From Tillus elongatus (Eukaryota > Arthropoda > Insecta > Coleoptera > Cleridae), in contig OZ023262.1 in the NCBI GenBank assembly GCA_964006375.1, positions 54,263,366 to 54,327,365 on the forward strand: a DNA stretch of 64,000 nt, given 5' to 3'. The translations under genes and the position numbers were made by a program. A model generated the notes under the pieces. It was not told the origin of the DNA, ran no database searches, and was given only the letters and a program-made list of their open reading frames with translations. Of the stretch, positions 28,073-38,282 are shown piece by piece. Within the stretch, counting starts at the first letter, position 1; every line of letters starts with the position of its first letter.

Positions 28073-28390
28073 TTAAAGGAAAAGGGAATTATGGTGCAGG
28101 TTCCTCCTCCTTTTTAGGAGCTCGATAACCAAGCTTTCTATAGGAGGGTCTACCTTTGGTAGTCGTCCTAGGGGTGGACTTTCCTTTCCCCTGTTTTTTC
28201 CCTCTGGAGGTTCCAGTGGAAGGTTGAATCCTGCCACCTCCTCTATTGGGTCTGTGTAAGTCGTGTCCATGTTTGGTCCCACGAGCAGCAAGGGAAAATA
28301 GACCTCCATGGAAGAGCCCCGCATCCCATGAATAGGCATTTACACAGGGAGGTCGCCCGGTTTCCCTGGGGAGGGTTAACGTTAGCGACA
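28073..28390 (-). pseudogene. LINE ORF1 C-terminal remnant
   Basis: The open minus-strand frame reaches the element's 5' boundary and stops 50 bp before the ORF2 start. It reads proline- and lysine-rich (PEGKNRGKESPPLGRLPKVD) with no zinc knuckle. Its position makes it the end of the gag-like ORF1; most of that ORF was lost by 5' truncation. Confidence 0.5.
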
Positions 28391-28436
28391 GGGCCTAGGC
28401 AGGTTTGTGAAAACAGTTTTTTTGAAAAGCGATTAT

Positions 28437-28930
28437 ATACATATCACCTTACCGTCCGAGGACCACACATTATTAGGGCCACATTTCAAACAAGCTTGTT
28501 TATAAACTACAACTCTTCTCAACGTCAGGTCTTCCCTAATGACTACCTTAGTGCTTTTTAATTTCCTTTTCTTCCTAAAAATCTCCTGCTAAGCCAGTTT
28601 CGACAAAGTCTCACTATCACACACCTATCAGCACCTTCCCTACTTTTTAGTCTATAGCAGAAATCCACATCAGTAGAAACAACTCCAATCCCAAGTTTAC
28701 TTTGAAACAGGGTAGTCAACTTCTCACACAGGTTTTCATTCTTATCTTCTGGTACCCCGTAGATTCTTAAATTGTTACACGGGAAAATTGTTCCTGTTCA
28801 TCGATTTGCTTATTTAGTTTTATTCTGCAATTATTGGTTAACCTCATCTGTACATACCTTGATGTTGTTCTCGAACCGTTGGATTAAAACCGTAAAGATC
28901 CTGTCAACTAACCAAGAAAGAAACATTTCC
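28437..28930 (-). pseudogene. Relic of a LINE ORF1 (coiled-coil/RRM-like type)
   Basis: Read on the minus strand without a start codon, this region gives NNLRIYGVPEDKNENLCEKL, then LGIGVVSTDVDFCYRLKSREG and RCVIVRLC. A further piece in another frame resembles VVIREDLTLRRVVVYKQACL. The NNLRI.G..E pattern after a coiled-coil segment is typical of ORF1 proteins of several LINE groups, which bind the LINE RNA. Stops and frameshifts show it is dead. It may derive from the same family as the endonuclease relic at 21965-22890, but nothing proves that. Confidence 0.55.
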
Positions 28931-29157
28931 GATGCAAATATCTTCTTCACTATACGTGTAATCAAGTTTTCATCGTCTTCTTACGACTCGCAGACCTTGT
29001 TTTATATGTTTCAGACATTATTGCCAATTTGTTTGCAATTTTTACTTGGAAATGGCTAATTTATACCGGCGTGACTAAATTATGTATCTACTCTACACCT
29101 CTGAACATCACATATCAGGATCCAGGGGCGGTTCCTCAATAAATGCGCCAGTGCGCG

Positions 29158-29489
29158 AGTTTGGATAGTGCCCTTTTGGCACTTCAAAACAAAAAAACTT
29201 TATTTCGAAATTACAACAAGTTTAATTATAATTTTAAAACAAAGGAGAAATACACGATGTTTAATGTTGAAACACTCGTAATAAATTCTAACATAATATT
29301 GTCTCTTACTTGTATATATAAAGTCAAATATGCTTAGCTAACATTATAAAATAAAACAACTTAAACTAAATAATTATGATGACTATGATTATTCAGCGGT
29401 TTCAGTATTTCCGCGTTGAACGACTGCTTCGATCCTATTACTCTACTGACACGAGATATCAGTATAGCATTATACAGGGTGCTGTAACT
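29158..29489 (-). repeat. Errantivirus-like 3' LTR
   Basis: On the minus strand it starts AGTTACAGCACCC right after the polypurine tract and ends CTATCCAAACT next to the CGCG target copy. The AGT...ACT ends are typical of gypsy-group LTRs. It is 332 bp, with an AATAAA (minus strand, about 29200-29210) upstream of a T-rich stretch. Confidence 0.75.
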
Positions 29490-29500
29490 CCTCCCTTGCC
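29490..29500 (-). other. Polypurine tract of the provirus
   Basis: The minus strand reads GGCAAGGGAGG directly before the 3' LTR start, the expected priming site for plus-strand DNA. Confidence 0.7.
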
Positions 29501-29518
29501 AGATGAGATTTAGGGTAC

Positions 29519-31156
29519 CTAAATCTTGAAATTGATGTCCTCCAGGGGAACTTCGTGGGTCTTCTTAAGTTCGTTGACGATCTTGGACTCGACGGCGGAA
29601 CTGGTTATTCTGTCTTTAAATTTCCAAAAACAGAAACATGCTACTGTTAATAAAAGAACACAAACAGTTAAAGTAAAAACACTAATCGAAGTATGAATTA
29701 CAGGAACACTTATTGTTTGTAGTAACTCCTTCTGATGCTGTAGTTGGGGTTTCACTAAATTCAATTCATCTAAATTTATCGATTCTAGATGTAAAGGCAC
29801 AATGTTAAGTTTTGAGTTCATGGACAGTTCACTAAATTTGAGTTCGGGTAACGGCACATAGAAAAGTTTTTTAATTTCAGATTGATGAGGACTTACTGTT
29901 TGTCCTTTGATTTTTACCTCACAGCCTTCTTCTATTTTTACCAGATAACTACCATCTATGGCCATGATTTTACGGTCATCGCTGCATCTGTAGTTGACTA
30001 TATTTTCTACTGGCGAGATGATAATCCATTTACTTTCGCTGATCTTCTGAATCTTCACATCTTCTATTAACATTTGGTGATGCTCACAATTGTTATACTG
30101 GGTGGAGAACTTTATTAATTTTATTTCACAAGGGCTGTTTGGACTGATGTGATTCATTGTTTGAGCTTGACACAGGAATTCAGTTGGTCGGACCTCTCGA
30201 CATGGTCCATCATGGAGTTTGTAATTTTCATCATTCAAGGAAAGGTATTTTGAATGGGGAATTAATGTTAGGAATGTGTGGGTCAAACTGTTACGAATGG
30301 GAAAGGCATATAAATGATAGTAATCGTAATATGCTGACTCAACCAAAGGTACATCTAAAATGAATGTTAACTGAGTGGTTTTGTAATAGCTTTTAATAGT
30401 AATTATTTCTTCATAAAGGGCCATATTATCTATATTTACCTTATATGGCAAATTTACTTTATGTCTTTGAATTTTATTAAGCTCTATCAATAAATCATCT
30501 GTTTCTAAAATAGAAGGATGCATTGTCTTTAATTTAGCAAACGTTATTGCATTAACTAAAGTCTCCAAAATATTTTTAATTCCCGTTATTTCGGTAATTA
30601 ACTGAACAAAGAGCATTTGAGCTATGATTACTATGTCCATGTAATCCTGTCTTAAGTCTTCAGCTTCAAAATTTTTCGTTAGAAATTCAATACGGTCTGC
30701 TATCTTTTTTTGATTGTTAGTCAAAATGTAAACTGTTTGATTAAATTTGGTAATAGCGGTTTCTGTTAGTGACATTTGATTTTTTTGAATTATTTCTAAT
30801 TTATTTTGGTTACTAGTTAGCTCTAAAATTGTTGAGTCATAACGTTTAGCATCATTATCATCTAAATTTCCTGTGATTGACTTAATTACTGTTCCGAGTC
30901 CGTTTATCAAACCTCTCTTTTTTCGATTTAAACTTGATGGTATAATTTGTTTGAAAATTTTGTTAGTTTCACTTATTTCATGGAATAACACATTTTGAGA
31001 GTTTCGTAGTTCTTCATAATAGGATTCATTATAAGGGGAGTTTTGTATAGAGATGTTCAGGTGATAGGATGTGTTTTGTAAAAAGTTAAAGTCTTGTAAA
31101 AGTGGTTGTAGTTCAATCGTTCTAATCAATGTCCATTTATCGATTGCGTTCTGCAT
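29519..31156 (-). CDS. Env-like (F-protein type) glycoprotein ORF
   Basis: A 545-residue open frame of the insect errantivirus/baculovirus F-like envelope class. A basic cleavage-type site RKKR (residues 78-81) is followed by a hydrophobic Gly-rich segment GLINGLGTVIKSITGNLD. A heptad-rich region comes next, scattered cysteines lie in the C-terminal half, and a membrane anchor is near residues 493-517 with a short cytoplasmic tail. Such proteins mediate membrane fusion. The first Met has no signal peptide; the frame stays open upstream to a splice-acceptor-like CTTGGACAG (about 31224), so expression probably needs splicing from the 5' leader. The ORF has no stop, but the provirus lacks a normal 5' LTR. 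Confidence 0.85.
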   Translation of the reverse strand: MQNAIDKWTLIRTIELQPLLQDFNFLQNTSYHLNISIQNSPYNESYYEELRNSQNVLFHEISETNKIFKQIIPSSLNRKKRGLINGLGTVIKSITGNLDDNDAKRYDSTILELTSNQNKLEIIQKNQMSLTETAITKFNQTVYILTNNQKKIADRIEFLTKNFEAEDLRQDYMDIVIIAQMLFVQLITEITGIKNILETLVNAITFAKLKTMHPSILETDDLLIELNKIQRHKVNLPYKVNIDNMALYEEIITIKSYYKTTQLTFILDVPLVESAYYDYYHLYAFPIRNSLTHTFLTLIPHSKYLSLNDENYKLHDGPCREVRPTEFLCQAQTMNHISPNSPCEIKLIKFSTQYNNCEHHQMLIEDVKIQKISESKWIIISPVENIVNYRCSDDRKIMAIDGSYLVKIEEGCEVKIKGQTVSPHQSEIKKLFYVPLPELKFSELSMNSKLNIVPLHLESINLDELNLVKPQLQHQKELLQTISVPVIHTSISVFTLTVCVLLLTVACFCFWKFKDRITSSAVESKIVNELKKTHEVPLEDINFKI

Positions 31157-31209
31157 AGTTCCTATTTTTAGGGGTAGCAGTCCAGGGTTGTCATTCAGTC
31201 TGTTAAACT

Positions 31210-34200
31210 CTACCTGTCCAAGGACATGGGTGAGGAAGAGGATTGACCTGAAACATTAGGTCGTTTTAGATTTCGTAGATGTCGTTTAGCTATTTGTTTA
31301 TTTTTTCTAATTAGTGCAACATTTTTATCTGTAACTTTTATCAATTCAAATGGACCTTCGAATTTTGGATTATTTTTATTTCGTTTATCTACTTTAGTAT
31401 AGACATGTGTTTCCTTATTAAATAAAGCGGTATCATCTTTGGAATTTCTGCCGGACACAACTCTTAATTTATTTTTTTCTAAATTCTCTTTAATTTTTTC
31501 GTACATTAAATTTAGTTTATTTTTATGTTGTAATAGGTATTCTTGCAAGAGTTTTTGTTGATCGTTTATATCATACACATCTTTACTAGAAGTATGACCT
31601 AAGACAATATCAAAAGGGGTAAAATTTGTGGCTGAATGAATGGAATGATTGTATGCCATAATAGCATAACACATAATTTTTGTTATCGGGTCTTTTGGAT
31701 AAATTTGACGTAATATGCGTATGTGTTCTAATAAAGTTGAATGCAAGCGTTCTATGAGACCGTTAGAATTTGGATTTCTGGGGGTGGTGAAATGAACTTT
31801 TATCTTGTGCAAATTAAATAATTGTTTAACAGTTTCTGAGCATAGCTCTGAACCATTTTCACTTACTATTTGCTCGGGTGTTCCGTAGTAAGAAAAATAC
31901 TGAATTAAGGCATTACAGGTTTCTATCGGATTTTTACTACTAATAGCTACTGCTTGCCCTAATTTGGAAAATGAATCAATTAAAGTTAAATAAATTTGAT
32001 TTTCAATTATAAATGTATCTATATGTAAAATTTGGAAAGGTCTACTTGGAGTTTCTGTAAGCATTAAAGGTATATTAGGTGGGTTACGGTCATATTTTGC
32101 TCTTTTACATATTTCACAATTATTTATAAATTCAGTAACTTTTTCTTTCATGTGTAAAAAATAATATTTATTAGCTATTTCTTTAAGTGTCTCATTAATA
32201 CCACGATGATTAGTTTTAGAGGTGTGATAACTTTGTATTACTTCTAGAATATCAGCTGTGTCGGCCAAAGGAATTCTACGTTTTGGACAGCTTATTATTT
32301 CAGGGCCATTATCATTAAATAGTTCAGTGTAAATATTACTAAAGTCCTTATATAATTGATCGGTTTCAAAATTAAAATAATAACGTTTATTTGAAACGGT
32401 ATAATCTCGTAAAAATTTAACAATATGGTCTCTATTATTTTGTCGAGGAATTTGCACTAAGTATTTGGTTTGATTATAAATTTTTACCTGTTTTACTGGT
32501 CTGGGATTATAATTTACTGGGGAAATATAATATTGATTCGGTTGTTTTTCTATGGGATTTTCAGATATTTGTATACTTTTTTTCGGTTCAACATTTACTT
32601 GAGAATGATCACTTTCGTCCGAGTTTTCAGTTGGTTTTTGTGCCAGTAAATTACGTCTTAGTTCACTTAAAGGGATATCTTCTGAATTTGGACAATTAGG
32701 AATTTCGATTGGGATAAAAGGCATTTCCGGTGGAGTCATAGGTGGTATATATTCATTTGTCGGCTGTGGTAATATCATACTTAAAGGAGGTGTATTTAGT
32801 TCACGGTCAAAGTCCTGTAAACGTCTCTCATTACTGTCTACATTATTAAACGTAGATGAAATCTCACCATCTAGAGGATTTACCTGTATGCGAGATAATG
32901 CGTCAGCGTTTGTATTATATTTTCCTTTTTTATATATAATTTCATAGTCGTACTCTTCCAATTTTAGTCACCACCTAGTTAATTTTGAATTTGGTTCTTT
33001 TAATTTCATTAACCAAACTAATGGTCTATGATCGGTGTAAATGTAAAATTTACGTCCGTATAAATATGGCCTAAAATATTTAGTCGCCCAAACTATAGCT
33101 AAAAGCTCTTTTTCTATAGTCGAATATTTTTGTTCACTATTATTTAGGGTGCGAGATGCATAACTTATTGGTTTATCACTACCTAAAGGTCCTTGCGATA
33201 ACACTGCCCCTAAAGCTACATTTGAAGCGTCTGTCGTTAAAATAAAAGGTTTTGTAAAGTCTGGATATTGTAAAATAGGGTCATTCATCACAATGTTTTT
33301 ACAAGTTTCAAAAGACTCAAGGAAATCTTTGTCATGATTTATATTGGCATTTTTCTTAAGGCATTTAGTTAGTGGTTTAGTCAATTTTCCAAAATCGCGT
33401 ATAAATTTTCGATAATACCCTACAAGACCTAAAAAGCCTTTGATTTCTTTACGGGTCTTGGGAAGTGGATACTGTTTTATGGCCTTAATCTTATCTGGAT
33501 TAGGTTTCACCCCCCGATCTGTGATTATATGCCCAAGATACATTACTTCCTTCTTTAGAAATTCGCTTTTATCGAGCTGAATTTTTAGGTTGGCCTGTCT
33601 TAATCTTTCTAATACGTCTTTTAGTCTTTCAATATGTTCCTGAAGGGAAGTTGAAAATACTATGATGTCATCTAGATAGGAAAAACATTTTTCGTTTTGT
33701 ATACCCCTAAGAATATTTTGCATTAGGCGCTCAAAACAGGGTGGCCCATTGATAACTCCAAAAGGTAGGCGCATATGTTCAAAATGGCCGAACTGCGTGG
33801 AGAAGGCCGTTTTTTCAATATCTTCTGGTGCCATTTCAATTTGATGGTAACCAGAAGCTAAGTCAAGAGTGGTGTAATATTGGCTTCGTCCGAGTTTGTC
33901 TAAGATGTCGGAAATATTAGGAAGAGGATATTTGTCCGGGATAGTTTTGGCATTTAATTTACGATAATCTATTACCATACGAAATTTTTGTTTACCACTG
34001 CTGTCCTTTTTTTTTGGAATCACTAATACAGGGCTGGACCATGGGGAACAGGATGGTCGAATTATACCTTGTCTTAGTAAGTCGTCTACTTGTCGTTTAA
34101 CTTCTTGTTGTTGAACATGGGGTAAGCGATACGGTCTTACATAAACTGGATCTGGGTCAGATAATATAATATGATGTTTTATTCGATGTGAAAATGTGAG

Positions 34201-34971
34201 AGGGACTCCTTCACAATAAAATATATCTTTATATTCCCTACATAAAGCTTCAATTGCTGTTTTTTCTTCAATATTTAAATGATCAAGTCTAAGTTTTTCT
34301 AAATTTTGATTTTGAAGATATTCTAATTCTATCCCTGAGAAATCTACGTCCATGTGTTCGTCAATGTGTTCAGTGAAATTTAATTCTGTTTCCGTAATTG
34401 GGTCAATTTTCAATGGCGAGTTTAATATTACTTGTACATGTTTATCTGTACTATTCAAGACACTCACATATGAAAAACCCTGATCTACGTTAACTAATGA
34501 CTCTGGTATTTCTACTCCAGGTCGCAATGTTTTTTTGGATAAAACTCCAGTATTTGTGGAACAAGAAACTGGAATTTTAATAATTTTCTCTGTTCTTGCT
34601 TCTATTTCGATTTTAAAATTTTGATACGTTCTTTTATAAGTATTATGTTGTTCAGACGGCAAATAAAGTGGAATTACTGCTTTATCTGTAATTAATTTTC
34701 TATTTTTAAAATCTATTCTGGCTCCTAACCTTTGTAATAAGTCAGAGCCAATCAGACCATGATATTGGTTACTAATATCAAAAATGTAAAATTTATATTT
34801 TGCTTTTCCTGTGTTAAACATTAATGGTAAGGGAATTTTTGCAATTTCGTTATGTGTACTTGTCTGATGGACGGATTTGATTTGAAAATATTCATTTTCT
34901 ATAAAATTTTTGTAATAAGTATAAGCTAAAGATGGGCACAATAAAGATTTCGTACTACCACTATCCAACAT
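31210..34971 (-). pseudogene. Errantivirus-like pol (protease, RT, RNase H, integrase) with one UGA
   Basis: One reading frame interrupted by a single UGA at about 32968-32970. The first part (34971-32968, 667 residues from its first Met) has the protease site MLDSGSTKS, RT motifs RMVIDYRKLN, TLDLASGYHQIEM and CFSYLDDIIVFS, and RNase H motifs TTDASNVALGAVLSQ and YTDHRPLVWL. The second (32961-31210) has an HHCC zinc-binding segment, then LHIDTFIIENQIYLTLIDSF, SENGSELCSE and NSNGLIERLHSTLLEHI, the D,D-E core of integrase. The frame is open further upstream to the gag/pol slippery site. The stop lies between RNase H and integrase. Confidence 0.9.
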
Positions 34972-35039
34972 GAATTTTAAATTTATACCAGGAACGATTA
35001 CGTAGGGTAGTTTTGGGCAATTATCTAAATTAACCTGGA

Positions 35040-36395
35040 TTATCTGTTCTGATCTAAATTCAGGCTCGAATGAAAATTTTCTCCATGTTCGGTATAATCA
35101 TTAAAATTATCTCTAGGTTCATAATAATTTTCAGGGTAAGGTTCTGAAAAGTTTTCAGGTTCATAATATTTAGAATTTGTTTCATTATATTCATAATTTC
35201 CTTGACTAAAATTTGTGTCGTTGTAGTCATTGTTTTGTATAGGTCTGTCAGATTGTACTTCGTGATGATAAAGTTCCTCACTCGTATATCGTCTGTTTTG
35301 TGTATTAGGTATGGTATTTGTCGGTCTATGATTTCTGGTCGACGTTTCCATAGGGGTAGGCTTGTAAGTCGGAACAAAATTAGGGTTGGGGCGGAAAACA
35401 TTTCTATTAGAATTTCTTGCGAAATTTTGTGAAGCAGGTTGATAATGAGGTCTCTGTTGTTGAATGTTTTGTTTTCTCTCAAAAGGATTTAGTTGTGGAA
35501 AATTATTTCTCGAAAATTGTGAATTAGATGGTCTTTGATTAAATGGTTGATTACTAGAAAATGATTTATGAAAATTACCTAGATTTTGAGAAGTAAAACT
35601 ATTTTGGAATGGTTTATTTTGGAAATTGTTACTATTACTGTTTTTATTAGGGGTGTTAGTATGCATATATTTCATCTGTTTTTCGCCATATTGGAAATTT
35701 TCTTCCTCTACGACTAATGCCATAGCTTGCTCCAAATGTATAGGTTTTTGTAATCTAATTGCAAGTCCTAATTGTCCGTGCAGTCCATGTAAAAAGGTCT
35801 GCAAGGCCATTTTGTCATAAATTTCATTTTTTACTAAACGAATATTGTTATCATCAATAGTTAATCTTAATTTACTTTGTAGCAAACTTCTAGCATCTTG
35901 TATTCGCATACCAAATTGATAGGGCGTTTCATTTTGATTCGGTTTAAGTAACATTAAGTCTCTAGCTAAACAATCTTCATCTCTCTGGTCTGAAAAATAT
36001 TGTTGTAAGAGAAGTTTTATACGGGGCCAATTTGTGGCATCTTCTCTACTAGCGATTAAAGATTTTGCTCTTCCCTCTAGTTTATTAACTATTATTCTAA
36101 GTATCCAATTATTTCGGTCATTATTTAAATTTTGTGTATCAACAAAAGATGATAAGAAATTTTCACAAGCTCCAATAAATAATGCCAAAGTGGCTTGATC
36201 CCCGTCATAACTGGGAATTGCATTAATATGATAAGATTCAATTTTGGTTTGTGCAGTAACGTTTTGTTCAGTCATTTTAATATTTGTATTTTCCAACGTA
36301 AAATTATTTTCTAAATTTAACACTAATTTGGCTGGTTTAATAATATTTTGTCTAGAAATATTCTTAAAAATTTTATCTGAGTCAGACATACACAA
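35040..36395 (-). CDS. Errantivirus-like gag
   Basis: A 451-residue ORF at the 5' end of the provirus. Residues from about 55 on (IPSYDGDQATLALFIGACEN) look like the capsid core of gypsy-group Gag. The C-terminal third is rich in Asn, Gln, Tyr and Pro, without a CCHC zinc knuckle, as often seen in this group. A later Met (MTEQNV, residue 41) could be the true start. The ORF is intact and overlaps the pol frame at its end. Confidence 0.8.
   Translation of the reverse strand: MCMSDSDKIFKNISRQNIIKPAKLVLNLENNFTLENTNIKMTEQNVTAQTKIESYHINAIPSYDGDQATLALFIGACENFLSSFVDTQNLNNDRNNWILRIIVNKLEGRAKSLIASREDATNWPRIKLLLQQYFSDQRDEDCLARDLMLLKPNQNETPYQFGMRIQDARSLLQSKLRLTIDDNNIRLVKNEIYDKMALQTFLHGLHGQLGLAIRLQKPIHLEQAMALVVEEENFQYGEKQMKYMHTNTPNKNSNSNNFQNKPFQNSFTSQNLGNFHKSFSSNQPFNQRPSNSQFSRNNFPQLNPFERKQNIQQQRPHYQPASQNFARNSNRNVFRPNPNFVPTYKPTPMETSTRNHRPTNTIPNTQNRRYTSEELYHHEVQSDRPIQNNDYNDTNFSQGNYEYNETNSKYYEPENFSEPYPENYYEPRDNFNDYTEHGENFHSSLNLDQNR
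35073..35079 (-). other. Candidate -1 ribosomal frameshift site (A AAU UUU)
   Basis: In the gag frame the codons are GAA AAT TTT, giving the canonical X XXY YYZ heptamer A AAU UUU. The pol frame is exactly -1 and is open from here through the protease, and the gag stop lies 30 nt downstream (35042-35040). A downstream RNA structure was not evaluated. Confidence 0.6.
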
Positions 36396-36741
36396 TTATA
36401 CAATTTATGGGATAAATATATAAAGGATAATGAAAATTACTCACAATAATTTTTCCATATGCTTAATTATGAAGTCGGCAATGTTGTCCTTCTTCGCTGA
36501 CGATTTTTGGTCACTTCTATCTATACTTGACTTGGCCCTTAGAGGTTGGCGATGATGTCCTTCCTTTTGTGGCTGTGTTGTCTTCTGCTAGTGGTGGCTT
36601 CTGCTGTTGAGGTTGGCGATGATGTCCTTCCTCGTTGACGATGTTTGTCACTCTAAATTTTGTAGGTTGCAGGTTTTTAACGATAAAAATCGACGTGTAC
36701 CTTTGCGATTTTTGTCAAAAATACACTTAAACCTATACTAA

Positions 36742-36752
36742 CGACTGCGCCA
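36742..36752 (-). other. Primer binding site, tRNA-Ser type
   Basis: The minus strand reads TGGCGCAGTCG immediately after the LTR end, complementary to the 3' end of insect tRNA-Ser (CGACTGCG plus CCA). Errantiviruses such as ZAM and 17.6 prime with tRNA-Ser. Beyond 11 bases the match becomes partial (TTAGTAT). Confidence 0.65.
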
Positions 36753-36974
36753 GTTTTGGATAGTGCCCTTTTGGCACTTCAAAACAAAAAAAACTTTATT
36801 TCGAAATTACAACAAGTTTAATTATAATTTTAAAACAAAGGAGAATTTATTACGAGTGTTTCAACATTAAACATCGTGTATTTCTCCTTTGTTTTAAAAT
36901 TATAATTAAACTTGTTGTAATTTCGAAATAAAGTTTTTTTGTTTTGAAGTGCCAAAAGGGCACTATCCAAAACT
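36752..36974. repeat. Rearranged 5' LTR: foldback of the LTR terminus
   Basis: 36752-36842 matches 29158-29248 in direct orientation; then, at a short AGAA junction, the sequence flips and 36843-36974 matches 29158 to about 29290 inverted. The two arms share about 90 bp of complementary sequence around a 38-bp loop. The expected LTR start (AGTTACAGC on the minus strand) is absent at this side. Confidence 0.8.
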
Positions 36975-37689
36975 CGCGCGCACTGCCGCCTGCCGTGGAA
37001 AAAATAATATTTTTGCTATACTATATTTTAAAAAAAATTATTCACTTTTTTTACCTCCTGCATTCAACAAACAAAATTATATATCGAGGATCGCAGAGAG
37101 TCGGCAGCCATTAATAGAGAATCAGAATAAGTATAGTGTTAATGGCTGATTGCAGATGTTGTATACATCCATATCCATATAAATCAGTCGCCCGGTGGTG
37201 TGTATTTTTCGGCGCTCTGAGGAAATGCGATACTTCAATGCGAAACGATCGCCTATCTTCGTCAAAAACGACCGAATAAGCAATCTGGTCGTGCGATATA
37301 AAGTTCCACACTAGCAGTTTGCAGTGGACTTTTGGCAGAGCGTGTGTACCTAGTAATTTTCATGTAGTGCTTCGCGTCGGATTGATTTTTAATTAGATCA
37401 TTTCGTTGTTTACATGTTCTAACAAGACAATTATTATTATTATGATGGCTACTACTTCGCGTTGCTTAATAGCTGAACAAAATATTTGTGATACTGTGAT
37501 TAGTTAAGTGGATAATATTTTAAAGGTTAACTTTCCACAGTTAGACCTAAATTCTAGGGTAAAGTTTAAAAGTTTAGGACTACCTACATCAGATTTAAAG
37601 TTAGACCAAACTTGTATGAAAAAAAAGAAGGTAGGTCTTTTACTCGACATTTTGCTAAAAGTATACATAATCGCAACGAATGGATATGT

Positions 37690-37810
37690 GGATGCAATGT
37701 CAGGAATTCACTAATAGAGAGGTATTGATGGAGAGACTTTACATTTTTTCAAATGAGCGCAAACTAGGACTCTTAGAACCCATATCCGGAGCCGGTTTCA
37801 ACTTTTATAT

Positions 37811-37895
<85 letters not shown>

Positions 37896-37905
37896 GTTTG
37901 TTGAA
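37690..37905 (+). repeat. TA-cored repeat family, left half with (TA)n
   Basis: Begins within the hAT relic (AATTCACTAATAGAGAGGTA), then TTCAAATGAGCGCAAACTAG and AACCCATATCCGGAGCCGG, then (TA)n at 37813-37893. The right half may be the separate segment from 38281. Confidence 0.6.
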
Positions 37906-38121
37906 TGTCAAGTAAAATGTCAACATTTCTGTGCTAAAGAATTATGTTTTTTTAAGAAGGTTTGGTTGAAATGAAGAGAAATAGTGAGACGAGAGTGAAA
38001 CTAAATCTTTGTAAATTCTTTTGACAGTTTGAATATTTGAGGATTTTTACAAAATTATGTTGATACAAGCACAAGCACAACTTCTTTGTAAGACATAATG
38101 TATACTTTTAACCACTAATAA

Positions 38122-38168
38122 ATGACTAATGTCAGTACTAATAATAATAATAATATATATACATATAC

Positions 38169-38252
<84 letters not shown>

Positions 38253-38282
38253 TATTATTATTATTAGTACTGACATTAGTCA
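38122..38282. repeat. Palindrome with TA core
   Basis: TGACTAATGTCAGTACTAAT, then (AAT)n and (TA)n, then (ATT)n and ATTAGTACTGACATTAGTCA: the arms are perfect inverted copies for at least 35 bp and the core is TA-rich. Both strands read nearly alike. It sits about 800 bp upstream of the gene B start. Confidence 0.75.

Larger units (their letters stand above)
24271..28390 (-). mobile_element. I/R1-type LINE, 5'-truncated, with TTAGG-like 3' tail
   Basis: The element reads right to left. The duplicated target GGGCCTAGG is found at 24262-24270 and 28391-28399, and the interrupted tandem repeat joins across it. The 3' end (left edge) is a CTAAC/CCTAA tail of about four units instead of poly(A). 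The body holds an ORF1 remnant (28073-28339) and a broken ORF2 with endonuclease, RT, RNase H and a cysteine motif. The same domain order is seen in the intact LINE at 52948-58185, and they look like relatives within one superfamily. Confidence 0.85.
29158..36974 (-). mobile_element. Errantivirus-like endogenous retrovirus (gag-pol-env)
   Basis: A 7.8-kb provirus on the minus strand with gag, pol and env-like ORFs, a tRNA-Ser-type primer binding site, a polypurine tract, and CGCG at both flanks (29154-29157 and 36975-36978) as a 4-bp target duplication. Errantiviruses are insect Metaviridae with an acquired envelope gene; the ZAM member is known to prefer GCGC-type targets. Pol contains one in-frame UGA. 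The right-hand LTR is abnormal: it is a foldback of the LTR terminus and lacks most of the LTR, including the promoter-containing start. Confidence 0.9.
29123..37712 (+). mobile_element. hAT relic (ZMYM/TTF type), interrupted by the provirus
   Basis: CAGGGGCGGTTCCTC at 29123 looks like a hAT terminal repeat. The provirus at 29158-36974 splits the 5' flank: 29139-29157 joins 36975 onward (GCGCCAGTGCGCG / CACTGCCGCCTGCC). A transposase-like ORF starts at 37442, has a TAA at 37505-37507, and includes VKFKSLGLPTSDLKLDQ. A frameshifted stretch follows with RSFTRHFAKSIHNRNEWICG, matching the EWICGC...RN motif of ZMYM1-like transposases. The rest was replaced by a TA-cored repeat at about 37690. Confidence 0.5.
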
